Assembly (NCBI GenBank): GCA_015680685.1
Contig: MNCI01023742.1
Coordinates: 1,801,075-1,865,074 of the forward strand
Direction: 5' to 3'
Length of the DNA stretch: 64,000 nucleotides
Source of the DNA: Gnetum montanum
Lineage: Eukaryota; Streptophyta; Gnetopsida; Gnetales; Gnetaceae
Shown piece after piece: positions 46,360-58,479 of the stretch. The notes under the pieces were generated by a model. The model saw only the letters and a program-made list of their open reading frames with translations. It made no database searches and was not told the DNA's origin. Made by a program: the position numbers and the translations under genes. Positions within the stretch are counted from its first letter, which is position 1; each line of letters opens with the position of its first letter.

Positions 46360-48450
46360 AAGATTGAACTCTTGTAATTTCACTAGCCATCATATGACAT
46401 GAGGGCTCACTGTTGGCTTGTTCATGAGGAATCAAATGGCACTATGGTTAGTGTGCATAAACACTTTGTATCCAAGAACATAGTGCTTAAACTTATTTAG
46501 AGTGTACACCACCACCATTAGTTCTTTCTCTATTTTGGTGTAATTCAACTATGCACCCACAGTGCCTTGACTTGTGCTATGGATGTAATATGGATGTTTC
46601 TTGTTGTCTAACTACATAAGCATGGCTCCCAAGGCATCATTTGATGCATCTATCATGATATGAAATAATCTAGACCAATCAAGTGCTCATAGAATTAGAA
46701 TCTCTACGAGCTTCTTCTTGAGGCTCTAGAATTTATTTTCACATTCCTTGGTCTAGATGAATGGAGAATCTTTCTTTGTAAGCTTGATCAATGGTTTTAC
46801 AATCTTAGAGAAATTCTCTATAAAATACCAATAGTAGCCAGTGTGTCCAAGGAATGACCAAACATATTTAACAATTTTTGGTTGACAATTTATTCCTTAC
46901 ATGATCATTATCTTTTTAGGGTCCATCTCAATCCTTGCATGAGAATATTATGCCCCAATACAATGCCCTCTTACATCATTAGATGGCTCTTCATCCAATT
47001 GAGTTGAAGATTCATCTCCACACATCTTTTAAGCACTTACTAAAGGCAGTCAAGGCTTGCTCAAATGTGACACCATAGGTAGAAAATTCATCCATGAAAA
47101 CTTCCATTTTGCTTCCAATCTGTTGCTGAAAAATGCTCAAGACCAAGTGTTGGAATTTTGCAAGAGCATTACACAAACCAAAAGGCATCTTTCAATATGC
47201 AAAATTTTCTTAGGAACTCATGAATGTTGTTTTGGCCTAATCCTCTTGCATGATTTGGATTTGATTATAACCACTATAATCATCCAGAAAGCTATAATAG
47301 CAATGCCCAAATATAGTATCTAACACTTGATCTACAAATGGCAATGGAAAGTAATATTTGAATGTTGCCATATTCAATAGCCGAAAGTTGATGTAGACCT
47401 ACCACTTGCCATCTTTATTTGACACAATCATGAGTGGACTAACCCACTCATTATTTGCAATTGGATAGATAAACCTCATCTTGAGGAGTTGTTCAATTTC
47501 CTCTTTGACAATCTACTTCAATTTGGGGTTCAATTGCTACTATAATTGTCTCTTTGGCTTCATGGTAGGATTAGTGTAGATATGATGCTAGAAATTCTTA
47601 GGATCAATTCCTATGAGTTTAAGATATGACTAAGAAAAGTTTTTTCACCATTGTTTGACCACCTTCAATAGCATTTGTTTTTGTTCAAGAGCAAGATTGG
47701 CATTGATGATTACCAACTTGACACTTTTCAGAAATACATACTCCATGCCAATAGGTAGATTTTTCAACTCTAAGGGCTTCTATTCAAAATTTTTATGGAT
47801 TTCTAACTCTCCCCAATTAGTATCAACATTTGCATCATCAAAGAGTTGGTGATGAACTTGCTCTAGTTTATCCATGCTTTTAATATAGGCACATGTCAAA
47901 CTCTCATTAGGTTCCATGCAAAGTGTGCTACTTCTAGGATCAGCTATCAACCACTAGGTGCCCTCCTATTTATGGCTACTATGTACATGTACTTTTAAAT
48001 ATCTACCTCATTTGCACATTTCCTGCATGTAGAAATGGGTGCTCTTTTCACAAACCAAGGTTTCTACATGCATTTGCACCTTATATTATTGTACGTGATG
48101 CATGAACCTCATTTCTTCTTGATCTTTTTGAATGCATTTTCCTTGAAAATTTCAATGGAAAGATCTCTTATGTCCATTTTTACATCAACAGTGCTCAACC
48201 AAGCCCTTACCATAATGATTGGGATGTTCCCCTTGTAATTTTCAACTTTGATTACTAGAAAATTGACAAGATAGGATCACCCACAGATAGTAGCCACAAT
48301 ATCTTCTACTAGTCCTAATGGAACAATGATGGGTTGATCTACAAATTCCAAATGGATGTTGCTCTTCTTGAAAGGAGGTAGGTTCCAAGCATTGTACACT
48401 TCATGAGAAATCAAATTAACTCTAGAACCTAAGTCAAGAAGAGCTGTGCA
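46360..48450 (-). pseudogene. pol: Element B protease, RT and RNase H remnant
   Basis: Protease active site DLG at 48427-48435 in LLDLGSRVNLISHE. The RT catalytic box at 47087-47098 reads FMDE (second Asp to Glu). Around 47230-47420 lie FLDDYSGYNQI-like and LLNMATFKYYFPLPF-like motifs. RNase H lies toward 46400-46640. Stops and a few frameshifts throughout. Confidence 0.75.
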
Positions 48451-48899
48451 TGGCTCTTTCCCAACAATCTAAAAATAGATTAGAGGATTTCTAGAATCAG
48501 CTCTTTTCCTAGGAAGGTTGCTAGCCTTGATCCAATCAGACATAGTGTGGGTTAACATAACTATGTGGTTCTTGGGAGGATTTTGGGTTGAAGAGCTTTC
48601 GAAAGAAATGGATGTAGAGGATGGAGGAGATATAGGGTAATCAACCACATAAGTAGGTGAGGGTCTAGTAGGGCTATTGGTTTAAAAGTATGGTCTTTTA
48701 TGGGATCTTGGTTCTGTAAGTTAATGGCTCTGGTAGAATTACATGGTTGGAGTTGAGCTAGAAACTCATCCTACATGGATGGAGTAGGTGGTAATTGGAT
48801 TAAGGATGGAGGAGCATGTGCTAAAGGATGAGAAGGATGATAGGGATATGGGGGTTTCCCTCTAGTAGATGAAGAATGAGTTCTATAATACTCTAAAGC

Positions 48900-50988
48900 A
48901 TAGTAGTAATGCTGAAAAGAAGCATGACTAGAAGAGTCACATGGAGACATTGGTTGCTGAACATAGTACCCATACGTATCTAGCTACTTGTAAGGGTACT
49001 ACTGCCTTGGTGGTGGCATTCCCAATGATTGTGGGTGTTTCCATTGCTAGTATTTCTCATATGGCTATGATGGGGCCCCACTTGGATCATAAGCTTGTTG
49101 TTGCTAATGGAATTGCCTTGGATTGCCTTGAGGATAAGGTAATCTTCTAGGTTCTTACCTTCTTACTAGTCTAGGATTTAGTGCATACATCCTAGACTCT
49201 TACAAGTATGACACAACAGGGTAACATCCTTTAGGATGTTTGTATTGGCAAATGTCACACCCATCATCATCATCTAATTTTAATTGCACAACCTATTCTA
49301 CTATCATAGCCTTACCCTTATCCTTTTGGTAGGCACATTCAGCTTCTTTTCACCTCCTATAGTCATGATTGATACTTTTCTCTCTTGATTCTACTATGAT
49401 TTTTAAAGTAGTTTGGAATTTTTAGTTCAAAGAGTCCCATAATTTATAAATCTTGGCCAATATATTGGAAATAAATTTTTGGATTAGTAATAATTTTTTG
49501 CTACACCACGTCATCAAGTGGTGACTCTTCCTTGTTGTCACAAATTTAGACCTTCCTTTTTTTAATGGAAGGATCCTTATTATATTCCTTAGCACTTTTT
49601 CATTTTCTCAATTCTCTTTCTTATTTTTCTACCTACTCTATCAGCCATTGGATCTGATGAGCTCTAAGTTCTAATAGTATTCCTTGGGCATAGACCCCAA
49701 TAGTTCTTCTCATTTTTTATCTGAGTCCATCTATGATGTGACAAGGTTGTTCTTGCTGAGAATAACCATGGTTAGGGCATTGGTGTATGAGAGAATAGTA
49801 TCTGCCCATGGCAACATCAAAGGGCTCATATGTTCCTTTCTTCCATCCTTGGATTTTCCTTCTTAGCTTAGACACTTGAGAGTATGCCTGATATTTATCA
49901 TTAAATAGCTCTAGCATTGTACTCCACTTATGAATGGATGCTAACTCCAAGGACTAATACCAGCTTTCTACTTCCTTGATGAGTGTCTTGGAAAATAGTT
50001 TTAATTTCTACTAATCATTTTCAATATTCTGTAAGGTACAGGCATCATGAAAGGCTTGAATATGTGTTTGCAAATTAGATTTATATCCCCCCTCAAATCT
50101 AGGGATATTATTCATGTCAAGTCGCTTGATCTGACTATCCTTCACGTGCCTAGTTGGAATTTTTACTACCTATACAATATTCAACATGCTTCAAGTTGCC
50201 AACAAAGGCTCATCATCATCATTATTTCGATGACGCGTATGTTGTCCTATGCTATCCTTTCATTCATGGCAGGCTCGATGATCATTATTATTCTATTATT
50301 CACCTTCATCACGATTATCTTTTCCATGACATCTATCAGAACTAAAAGAGGAAGAAAAAGATGTACACAAAGAGGGTGAAGAGGAAGAAGGACTACCATC
50401 ACCATGATGTTTGCCACCTCCTCTATGCTTTTCATGGCACATTCGTTAGCTTTCTTGTCATCTTGATACTTCCCAGAGCCCCTACTTTGACTTCCACTTT
50501 TTCCTGAACTTGGATTGTTGATAGTGGACTATGGATTCTGGTTCAAGCTCCCATCACCAATATCAAGGGGTAGAGAATCTTCATGTTGGGAACCCCAAGA
50601 GGAAGAATCTTCATTATCATTTTGGTTGAGTAGGAATAAGGGATTGGTAAACCATTTTTCCTTCATAGCCTCATGGTGCTTTTCGTGGTGTTGATCTCTC
50701 CTACATTGTATTTTAGTGGGACAGTAGTCTCGGTAGTCATGGTCATGCACAATGTACTCTTCTTGAAGATCCTAGATGTCTAACCTCCTAAGTGTTTGGA
50801 GTAGCATCCCAATCATAGATCAATTGAGAGGCATTACAATGTTGCCCTCCATATCTTGCCATAGCAATTGTTCATCTTGATGCAAGATGAAGGCGAAGTC
50901 ATGCACATACTCATTTGGATGAGTATATGCCACCTGACATTCTTGAGACAGTAGCGGTTTAGTATTATCATGCTTGTGAGAAGAATAT
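48900..50988 (-). pseudogene. gag: Element B gag
   Basis: The expected ATG is ATA here (near 50988, minus), a lost start. Capsid-like core: MELASIHKWSTMLELFNDKY followed by YSQVSKLRRKIQGWKKGTYE (about 49840-49950). Nucleocapsid knuckle CDICQYKHPKGC (about 49210-49255), C-X2-C-X4-H-X3-C. The A and D copies confirm the order. Confidence 0.7.
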
Positions 50989-51123
50989 ATTTTGCAATTA
51001 AAATAATATATTAGTGTGCTTAAATTATTATATTTATTTTGAGAATAATTTTGACCTTAGGGTTCATCTAATGATGTTAATGATTTTCACTATGGCTAGA
51101 TAGCGCACGTTTCAAACAAAACG

Positions 51124-51143
51124 AGTCCCCAACAATGGCACCA
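51124..51143 (-). other. Element B primer-binding site
   Basis: Minus strand TGGTGCCATTGTTGGGGACT, one base inside the LTR. Close to the tRNA-Asp-type site TGGCGCCGTTGCCGGGGA. Confidence 0.7.
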
Positions 51144-51144
51144 A

Positions 51145-52025
51145 TGATGAGTGATGAATACCCCTATGCTCAACCATATGAATCACTAAGCATTCATGTG
51201 TGATCTAATTGAATTCCATGGACCCTTTAGCTTCCAATACACTAGGCTCTAGGATGTGCACTTTTCCTAACAATCATTCATTATCTTCCCAATTACACTT
51301 GTGATATGCAAGGATATGGTTAAGTGTAATCAAGGCATATGTTTTTTATTATTTTTATGTTTTATATTTTGGGTGCTTACAATAAAGGATGAAAGAAATG
51401 AAGGAAATTAATTGCTAATTTAATCTAACTAACTAACCAATGTCTAACTAATCCTAACATAAGCATCTAGTCCCACTATCTACACCCATCTTGAACACAT
51501 ATAACGTTGCTAGGTTGCCAAACATTAAGCATTACTGGGATTACCGAGTGTCATGCGCATGCTTGAAGTGATCGTACTTATGTGCTTAATTAATTGCTAT
51601 TTAATCTAGCTAAATTTATCTTAATTACTTAAAAGCATTAAATCATTGTTGAAAACATTGAATGCATGAGAAAATAATTAATCCATTCAAAGTGTTGTAA
51701 GGTTTATTAGAAAGCTTATCTTTATTGCCACACACCTATGATGCTTAGGTACAATAGTGCTCAAATAAAGATCTGTACACTGAATGACTCTAGCTGCAGG
51801 CATTTGGGAAAATAGTCTAACTCTAAAGAAGAAAACCTACAAGAGCTTTGCTACATTATGATAAAGCTTTGCCATAAATATGGTAGGTGAGCATGTATTT
51901 ATAGGTGAAAATAGACACTATGTTAAGGGGGCCATGTCAATACATCAAATCATGCATCGACGAAACCTAGTCAATGAGGCCTAGTCAATGGCGCCTAGTC
52001 AACGCAGCCAATCTATGACTCATCA
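51145..52025 (-). repeat. Element B 5' LTR
   Basis: Pairs with 38848-39702. TATAAATA (minus) at 51896-51903. Close to its transcription-upstream end, four tandem units of CCTAGTCAAYG-type sequence (about 51966-52012) form a candidate enhancer. Confidence 0.9.
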
Positions 52026-53283
52026 GAAATTAGAAAAATAGGTTTAAAACAAAAAAAAATTAGGCAAAAATTAGCTTGAAGGTGAAGAAACATGATGAAA
52101 AATGGTTTCTATTGCAAAAAAAATTCTTGATGCACAAGGATAAGGAAGCAGAGAAGAAAAAAATGTGCTGTGGAGGTAGTGGGTATGTTAAATATATTAC
52201 AAAATATATGTTTTTAGTTTATGTTTAGTGTATATGTTATATGATTTTGCAAATAAGCTATTCATGTGAACGTGTAGCATCACTTTTCAATTTGGATTTT
52301 TTGTTTTATTTAATTTTTAATTTTTTTTTCTAAAATCATTTTTTACAAGTCCTTTTCCCTAATTTCTCTTTCTTTACACACAAATACTCATATCATGCAC
52401 ACTAAGACTTCAAATCAAATTCCATTTGAACCTGCAAGATCTTCATCAAGTGTTCTATCAAATCATATGTTGAAATCTCATCTAGGTAGGTCTTTCCATG
52501 GTAGCGTAGTTCAAATGCCGAAATTTTTATTGTATTTTAGTAAATAAGAAAATGTGAAATCTCAAGAACCATAACTTTGATTCTAATAAAACAAGGATCA
52601 AAACCTACATTTTCAAACATCTTGGGCACATTGGTAAGGTCAAATTCTAGGCAAGACATCATCCTAAGATATTTCCTTAATAAAGCTAATTTATACAATA
52701 TTTAATTAAAGTTAAAATGAACTTCAAATTTTAGTTTAATGTCAAAAGGTAAAAAGGGATATGGTTTGGGTAGGATTAGGGTCAATAATTGCTCCATGAA
52801 CATAATATTATATAGTCACATGAGTATAATAAAATAAAAAGATGCATAATTAAATGTGCATATTAAAGATTAATATGCAAAACAAAGATTAAAAAATGAA
52901 ATATGCATAGCCAAATACTTATAAAGGCATGGTAATTAATAGAAAGAAAAAGTTCCTAGGGTAATTGGATTTCAACATTAAATTATAAAATATTTAGTAG
53001 ATCTTTGATTAAGCTCCAATAGTAGTAAAACAAAAAATAAAAAATTTAACAAAATATTCTAGCAAGTAGATTGCATTAACTTATGTAGAAAGCTAACAAC
53101 AACAACAATATTAATAGTAATAAAAATAATATTAGCAATGATAACAATGTAATCGTATGATTTACCAAGAATATTAGAGCTAATCTATTGAAACACATTT
53201 GACAATATCAAAGAAATAATCATATGCATTAAATTAAGTAATTAAACATTTATAATTTTTTGTTGTGGCATGTATCCCTGTTG
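52026..53283. mobile_element. Insert I, right part (unclassified)
   Basis: AT-rich, no coding domain recognised. It begins with the right copy of the B duplication (GAAAT) and ends CCCTGTTG directly before ACACAT at 53284-53289. Confidence 0.4.
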
Positions 53284-54121
53284 ACACATCTTAGGATGCA
53301 TTGATGTAGGTATGTTGATGCAAATGTAGGCATTGCCTATATAAATGTGCACATCCCTTGCATTTATGGCACCTTTTCAATCATTCTATTAGCTGAACTC
53401 TTGCAGTTTCTTCCCATTGAAGTTAGAAAACTTTTCCCTCTATGTTTTTGTAGTGTGGATTAAAGTGATTGTATGGCATTTTATTCAAGTGCACATGTAC
53501 TTGGATACATTTGCATGAACAAAAATAAAATCAATATTTCTTCCATCCATTGTAACACTTGGATTAGCATAACTCTACTTTCCAGCAATTTACTTTAATG
53601 TAATTTACTTTCTTATTATTATACATTTAAAATTATAGCTTGTAATCAACATGAGCACAACCACTTTGAGCATAATATATTAACACTTGGTGCTCCGAGC
53701 ATAATTCTAGCAACTGATACTTGGTACTTTGAGTAGTAAACACTTGGTAACCTAACAACGTTAGTATAAGTTCAGGATGTGCAGAAGGTGGGAATAGATA
53801 TTCCACATTTAGGCTAGTTACCTAATTAAGTAGTTAATTAAATAGTTAATTTAAATATTGAATCTTCATTTACTTAACTATTTGTTAAAGAATTAAAATT
53901 ATAAAAATTATAAAAATAAATATCTTATACCTCAACCACACTTAATCATAAAGAGAGATTAACATAAGTATTGATTGGGAAGACAACGACTGGTGATTAC
54001 ATATTTCACCATTTAGGAATATCGACCACTTAGGTAAATAAAGTCCATGGAATTTGACCAAATTGCGTATATACACTAGTAATTCATATGGTTGGATGTA
54101 GAGAATACCTACTACTCATCA
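53284..54121 (+). repeat. Element C 3' LTR, remainder
   Basis: Plus-oriented LTR of the A/B/D family: TATATAAAT at 53338-53346, Ser/Thr-free AT-rich body, and the family end TACTACTCATCA at 54121. No primer site follows, so it is a 3' LTR or solo LTR. With 36955-37004 its length sums to about 890 bases, matching the other LTRs, and ACACAT flanks the interruption. The 68 bases from here to 54189 hold nothing recognisable. Confidence 0.55.
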
Positions 54122-54189
54122 ATGTCATTTCTAACTAATGTTAAGATAAATGTTCTACTTCAAAAAATATGCAAAAGTTACATTGTGAC

Positions 54190-55093
54190 TGATGAGAGCG
54201 GTTACTCTAGGAGTTATTCTAATTATTAGAGAGGTTACTCTAGTAGTTTCTTTAACAATTATTCTAATTATTAGAGTGGTTTCTCTAATTATTAGAGTAG
54301 TTGCTCCCAAGCCTATAAATATAGTGCCCAGGCGCACAATTAAAATGAAGTCTTTTAGGAGTCAAGTAGCAAAACTCTTGTAGTCTATTTGAAAGTTAGA
54401 GTATTTTCCAAGTGCCCACAATAGGAGGTCTAATTGTGGACGGATCTTTATTCGAGCATTGTGTACTTGAGCACATCTTGTGTACGGCAATAAAGACGAG
54501 CTCTTTGATTCATCCTTGCAGCACTTCAGATTTTTTTTCTTACACATTTCTTTTATTTTATTTTCTTATGCATTTATTCTATTTTATTTTATTTTATTTT
54601 ATTTTATGCACTTTACATTTTTGTTATTAGCACAGTAATTCATTTTGATCAATTAAATAAATCGTTAAATTACACAAGCACGACCACTTCGAGCATGTGT
54701 GTAATGCTTGGTAACCCAATAACAATTAGCGTTTGGTAATCCCAAAAATGTTGCACTAATTCAAGATGTGTATGGCAAATGGAAACAGATGCTAGTGTTA
54801 GGATTAGTTAGAACTTAGTTAATGAGTAGTTAAGTTAAATTAGTCACTTAGTTACCTCTCTCCTTCCCTACTAGTGCAGGACATAAAAACATAAAAGCTA
54901 TAAAAATCATATGCCTCAAGCTTACTTAACCATACAATCATGACATATAGGTAAGCTTGGGAAGACAATGATCAACCAACCCATCTTTGTTCCACAAGTG
55001 CACATAAGCACTTACTCCTTGGAATTCAACTGGATCGTGCGTGAAATGCTCATATTCGTATGGCTAAGCATAGGGGTACCTCGTTGCTCATCA
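54190..55093 (+). repeat. Element D 5' LTR
   Basis: Starts TGATGAGAGCGG and ends GTTGCTCATCA. TATAAATA at 54314-54321. The U3 holds four to five ATTATTAGAG-AGGTTACTCTA-like repeats (54195-54305). A TTTTA repeat (54571-54605) lies in the transcribed part. Confidence 0.85.
54571..54605. repeat. (TTTTA)n microsatellite in the D LTR
   Basis: About seven pentamer units of TTTTA/ATTTT within the D 5' LTR. Confidence 0.8.
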
Positions 55094-55094
55094 A

Positions 55095-55114
55095 TGGTGC
55101 TGTTGTCAGGGACT
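55095..55114 (+). other. Element D primer-binding site
   Basis: TGGTGCTGTTGTCAGGGACT, one base after the LTR end; tRNA-Asp-type as in B. Confidence 0.7.
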
Positions 55115-55229
55115 TAGTTGTTTGTGCGCTAATTAGAACATAGGAAATCATTCACATCATTGGAACGAATCCTTAGGGTTGATTGAGAAAATAATAAACA
55201 AGAATACATTGCACACTGAACAGAAAATT

Positions 55230-57180
55230 ATGTCTCCTTCTTTGTACGAAAGCACCTCACCGCCTAGGTCTAAATCAAGAAACAATCGGCAACATAATAC
55301 ACATGACGTTGATCCACCAATCCCTCAACAAGTTCGAGTGGTATATATTCATCCTGATGAGTATATACTAGACTTTACCTTTATCCTCCATCAAGATGAA
55401 CAACTACGCTGGCGAGACTTAGAAGGTAACATAGTGTTACCTCTCGATCGTTCAGTCCCTAGCATGCTTCTTCATGCTCTCACACAAATTGGCATGTTTC
55501 ACTTACACACAAAATATGTTGTGTAAGACCATGACTCAAGAGAATACCATCCCATGGAGGCATAACATCAAAGGAACCGACAACAGGAGAGACATCATAA
55601 GTCTTTGAAGGGTAAATGATCCCAAGATGCCCCACATGTATTAAGCAAAAATGAGGGTGGTGAACCTAGCTCAGGCAGTCGCCCATGCAACGATGTTCCT
55701 CCCCTTGACTTTGGCCAAGGGGTTGTGTATTAGGACCTTCATTCCACTATTCATAACCCAGGTTCTAATACCCATGGGCACAAAGGATCCAAAAAAGAGA
55801 CACGAACTCATGATAAATATTTTGATCGCAATTGTGATCAGGGCCGAGACCACAAAAGAGAAGGTAGTAGAAACCGTCATGGTGACGGTTCTCCTTCTTC
55901 TTCACCTTCATCATCTCCTTCACCCTCTCCTTCAATATCTAGATGTGGTCATAAAAAATACCATGTGGATAAAGGTAGGCAAAGTGGAATTCATAGACGA
56001 AATAGCCAGGAAAGGGGATGAGGGCACTCTAGAGAGTCACGACATGGAAGAAGGGAGAGTAGGGAACAACGTAGGCATCATTGATGCCATGGATGAGACG
56101 ATTATGATGAACGCCTACTTGCTACTTGTAGTATGTTGGACATAACTGAGGCTGTTAAAATTCTAACAAGGCACCAAAAAGATAGTAGGATCAAGAGATT
56201 AGATATGAACAATATCCCACGATTTGAAGGGGGATACAACATTGATCCTCAAAATCACTTACAAGCATTCTATGATATGTGTGCCTTATAGAACATAGAG
56301 AAAAAATGGCAAAAACTTAAGTTTCTCCCATGGAAACTAGTTAAAGAAGTAGAAAGTTGGTACTAGTCCTTAGAACCAAAATCCATTCATAGGTGGAGTA
56401 CTATGTTAGAACTATTTAATGACAAGTACCAAATGTACTCCCAAGTGTCTAACTTGCGAAAGCAAATCCAAGGCTAGAAACAAGGAGGACATGAACCCTT
56501 GGATGCTATCATGGGTTGATACTATGCACTGTTACATCATTTTCCTAGCCATGGTTACTCGCAAAGGGATCAACTGCAACATCTTGTGGATGGGCTTAGG
56601 CATGAAACGAGAAGAACCCTTGGGACTTATGCCCAAGGGAGACTATCCAAGCTTAGGTCCCATCAAATTCAAAGACTATTGGAGAAAGTTGCTAAGGAAG
56701 AAGGTGAGCTATGGAAGAGAGAAAGTACGAAAGAGTATAACTGAGATCCTTCCCTTTGGAAGAGAGGAGTAAAATTTTGTAAGGATGAAGAAGAGTCACC
56801 ACTCGAAGAGATGGTGAATAGGAAAACTTTGCCTATCCAAAAGATGACATTAGAAGTTTTGGAAAAGGTAGACCAAATGTGGGATTCCCTAGACAATAGA
56901 TTTCAAATTTTTCTTAAATTAGTAGAGGAGTCTATAGAGTAAGGTAGTGAGAAAAGAAAAAAGAGAGAAGCTGAACATGCATGTAGCAAGGGTAAAGGCA
57001 AATTTGTCATCATTGAAGAGGTTGTGGATTCGGAAACAGATAATGATAGTGGATGTAAGATATGTCAATATGACCATCCTAAGGGATGTTGCCCTATAAT
57101 CTCACATCTGCAGGAGTCTAGGGTGTATGCACTCAACCCACGATTAAACAAAAGGCAAATACCCCAAAGGTTACCTTATC
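55230..57180 (+). pseudogene. gag: Element D gag
   Basis: ATG at 55230 opens a 99-codon stop-free reading (MSPSLYESTSPPRSKSRNNR, then VVYIHPDEYILDFTFILHQD). An Arg/Ser-rich section follows, with frame changes between 55520 and 56150. The capsid-like core is at about 56150-56700 (LDMNNIPRFEGGYNIDPQNH, WSTMLELFNDKYQMYSQVSN). The nucleocapsid knuckle is CKICQYDHPKGCCP (57054-57098). It ends in a Gln/Pro/Tyr-rich tail. This is the clearest gag of the family here. Confidence 0.8.
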
Positions 57181-57689
57181 CTCAAGGTAACCCAAGGTAG
57201 TTCCACCAACCCTTAACATATTGTCCTAGTGGAACTCCACCACAACCAATTGAGCAATATCAATAGTGGAAGCACCCACAATCAAGGGGAATTCCACCAC
57301 CAAGACAATAGTATCCTTACCAGCAACCTGACCCATATGGATATTACGTGCAGCAACAAATCTCCCCACGTGACTCTACTGGTCACGTCACTCCTCAACC
57401 TCACTACCAAGCCCATGAGTATTATGGGACTTCCTCTTCTAGAGGCAATATTCTACAAGCATATCATCCTTCTCATTTGGCCACATCTCTTCCACCAATA
57501 GTTAACTCTCAACATATTGTTGGTTCCAACAACCACATGAAGAAAAGACCTTTCTTTCGAACCAACCGTCCAACCAAGCCCTTGCAATCACAAGTGGCTG
57601 ATTCCTTAGATGCCTCAGTATCAATCAAACCTTTGGAGCCCCCTTCAACCCAATCACCGCACTCAACTCATATAGTCATGCTAACACAT

Positions 57690-58172
57690 GCCATCACCAA
57701 TTGGATCAAAGCTAGCCATCTTCCTAGGAAATTATCTGGTCCTGGGAGTCCTCTGATATACTTACAAATTGCTGAAAATGTGCCGTGCAAGGCTCTTTTG
57801 GATTAAGGTTCCGGTATCAACTTGATTTCTCAAGAAATGTACAAGGCCTGGAACCTACCTCCATTCAAAAAGAGCAACATCTATCTAGAGTTGGCTGACC
57901 AGTCCATCACTATCCCATTGGGACTGATGGAAGAAATTGTTACCACTATTTGTGGGTGGTCGTACCCAACTGACTTCCTACCGATTCAAGTAAACAATGG
58001 TATGAGGGACTTCCCAATCATAATTGGAAGAGCATGGCTAAGCACCATCGACACACGCCTAGGAATCCATGATCTTTCCCTAGAAATATCAAAGGAAAAT
58101 ACATTTGGAAAGATCAAGAAGAAGAAAGTTCCATGCATCGCATACAGTGACACAGGGCGTAATTGTGTGTAG
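57690..58172 (+). pseudogene. Element D protease
   Basis: Active-site loop LLD-stop-GSGINLIS (stop TAA at 57804-57806, inside the catalytic triplet, where B has DLG). Downstream FPIIIGRAWLSTIDTRLGI (about 58008-58064) is the second protease signature. Open from 57822 to 58172 apart from the active-site stop. Confidence 0.8.
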
Positions 58173-58479
58173 AGGTCATGGTTTGTGCAAAGTTTAGTAT
58201 TTCCTGCATGCAATCGGTGTGCACAAGTGATTAACATACAAGATGCATGTATGTAATAGCCACATGACAGGAAGACACCCAGTGGATGATAGCTGATCAA
58301 GAAAGAAGTTCACTCATATGCATGGAACCAACTAAGGTTTTGACTTGTGCTTACATCGATAGCATAGACACATTAGAGCAAGTCCACTGCCAACTTCCAA
58401 TTCTTAACCTTGAAAATATCAATTGGGGGAAGTTGAAAATCCCTAAGAAATTTAAGTAAGAGCCCCTTGAGCTGAGACC

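Larger units (their letters stand above)
38848..52025 (-). mobile_element. Element B: Athila-like Ty3/gypsy LTR retrotransposon, 13.2 kb
   Basis: Same family and order as A, minus strand. LTRs of 881 bp (5', 51145-52025) and 855 bp (3', 38848-39702). The target duplication is AAAAT (38843-38847) and GAAAT (52026-52030), with one mismatch. All coding parts are decayed. LTR sequences cluster with A but differ in the U3 repeats. Confidence 0.9.

Noticed and set aside
53284-54121. Independent solo LTR
   Set aside because: Possible, but the ACACAT repeats and matching lengths make it better explained as the rest of the element C 3' LTR. Kept at moderate confidence.
54122-54189. Short gap between C and D as a shared target site
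   Set aside because: No duplication matching the D or C LTR ends could be identified in the window.
55651-56145. Plus-strand 164-codon frame with hydrophobic runs
   Set aside because: It is out of frame with the D gag landmarks before and after it, and its Leu/Val/Ile runs come from reading Ser/Arg codons in a shifted frame.
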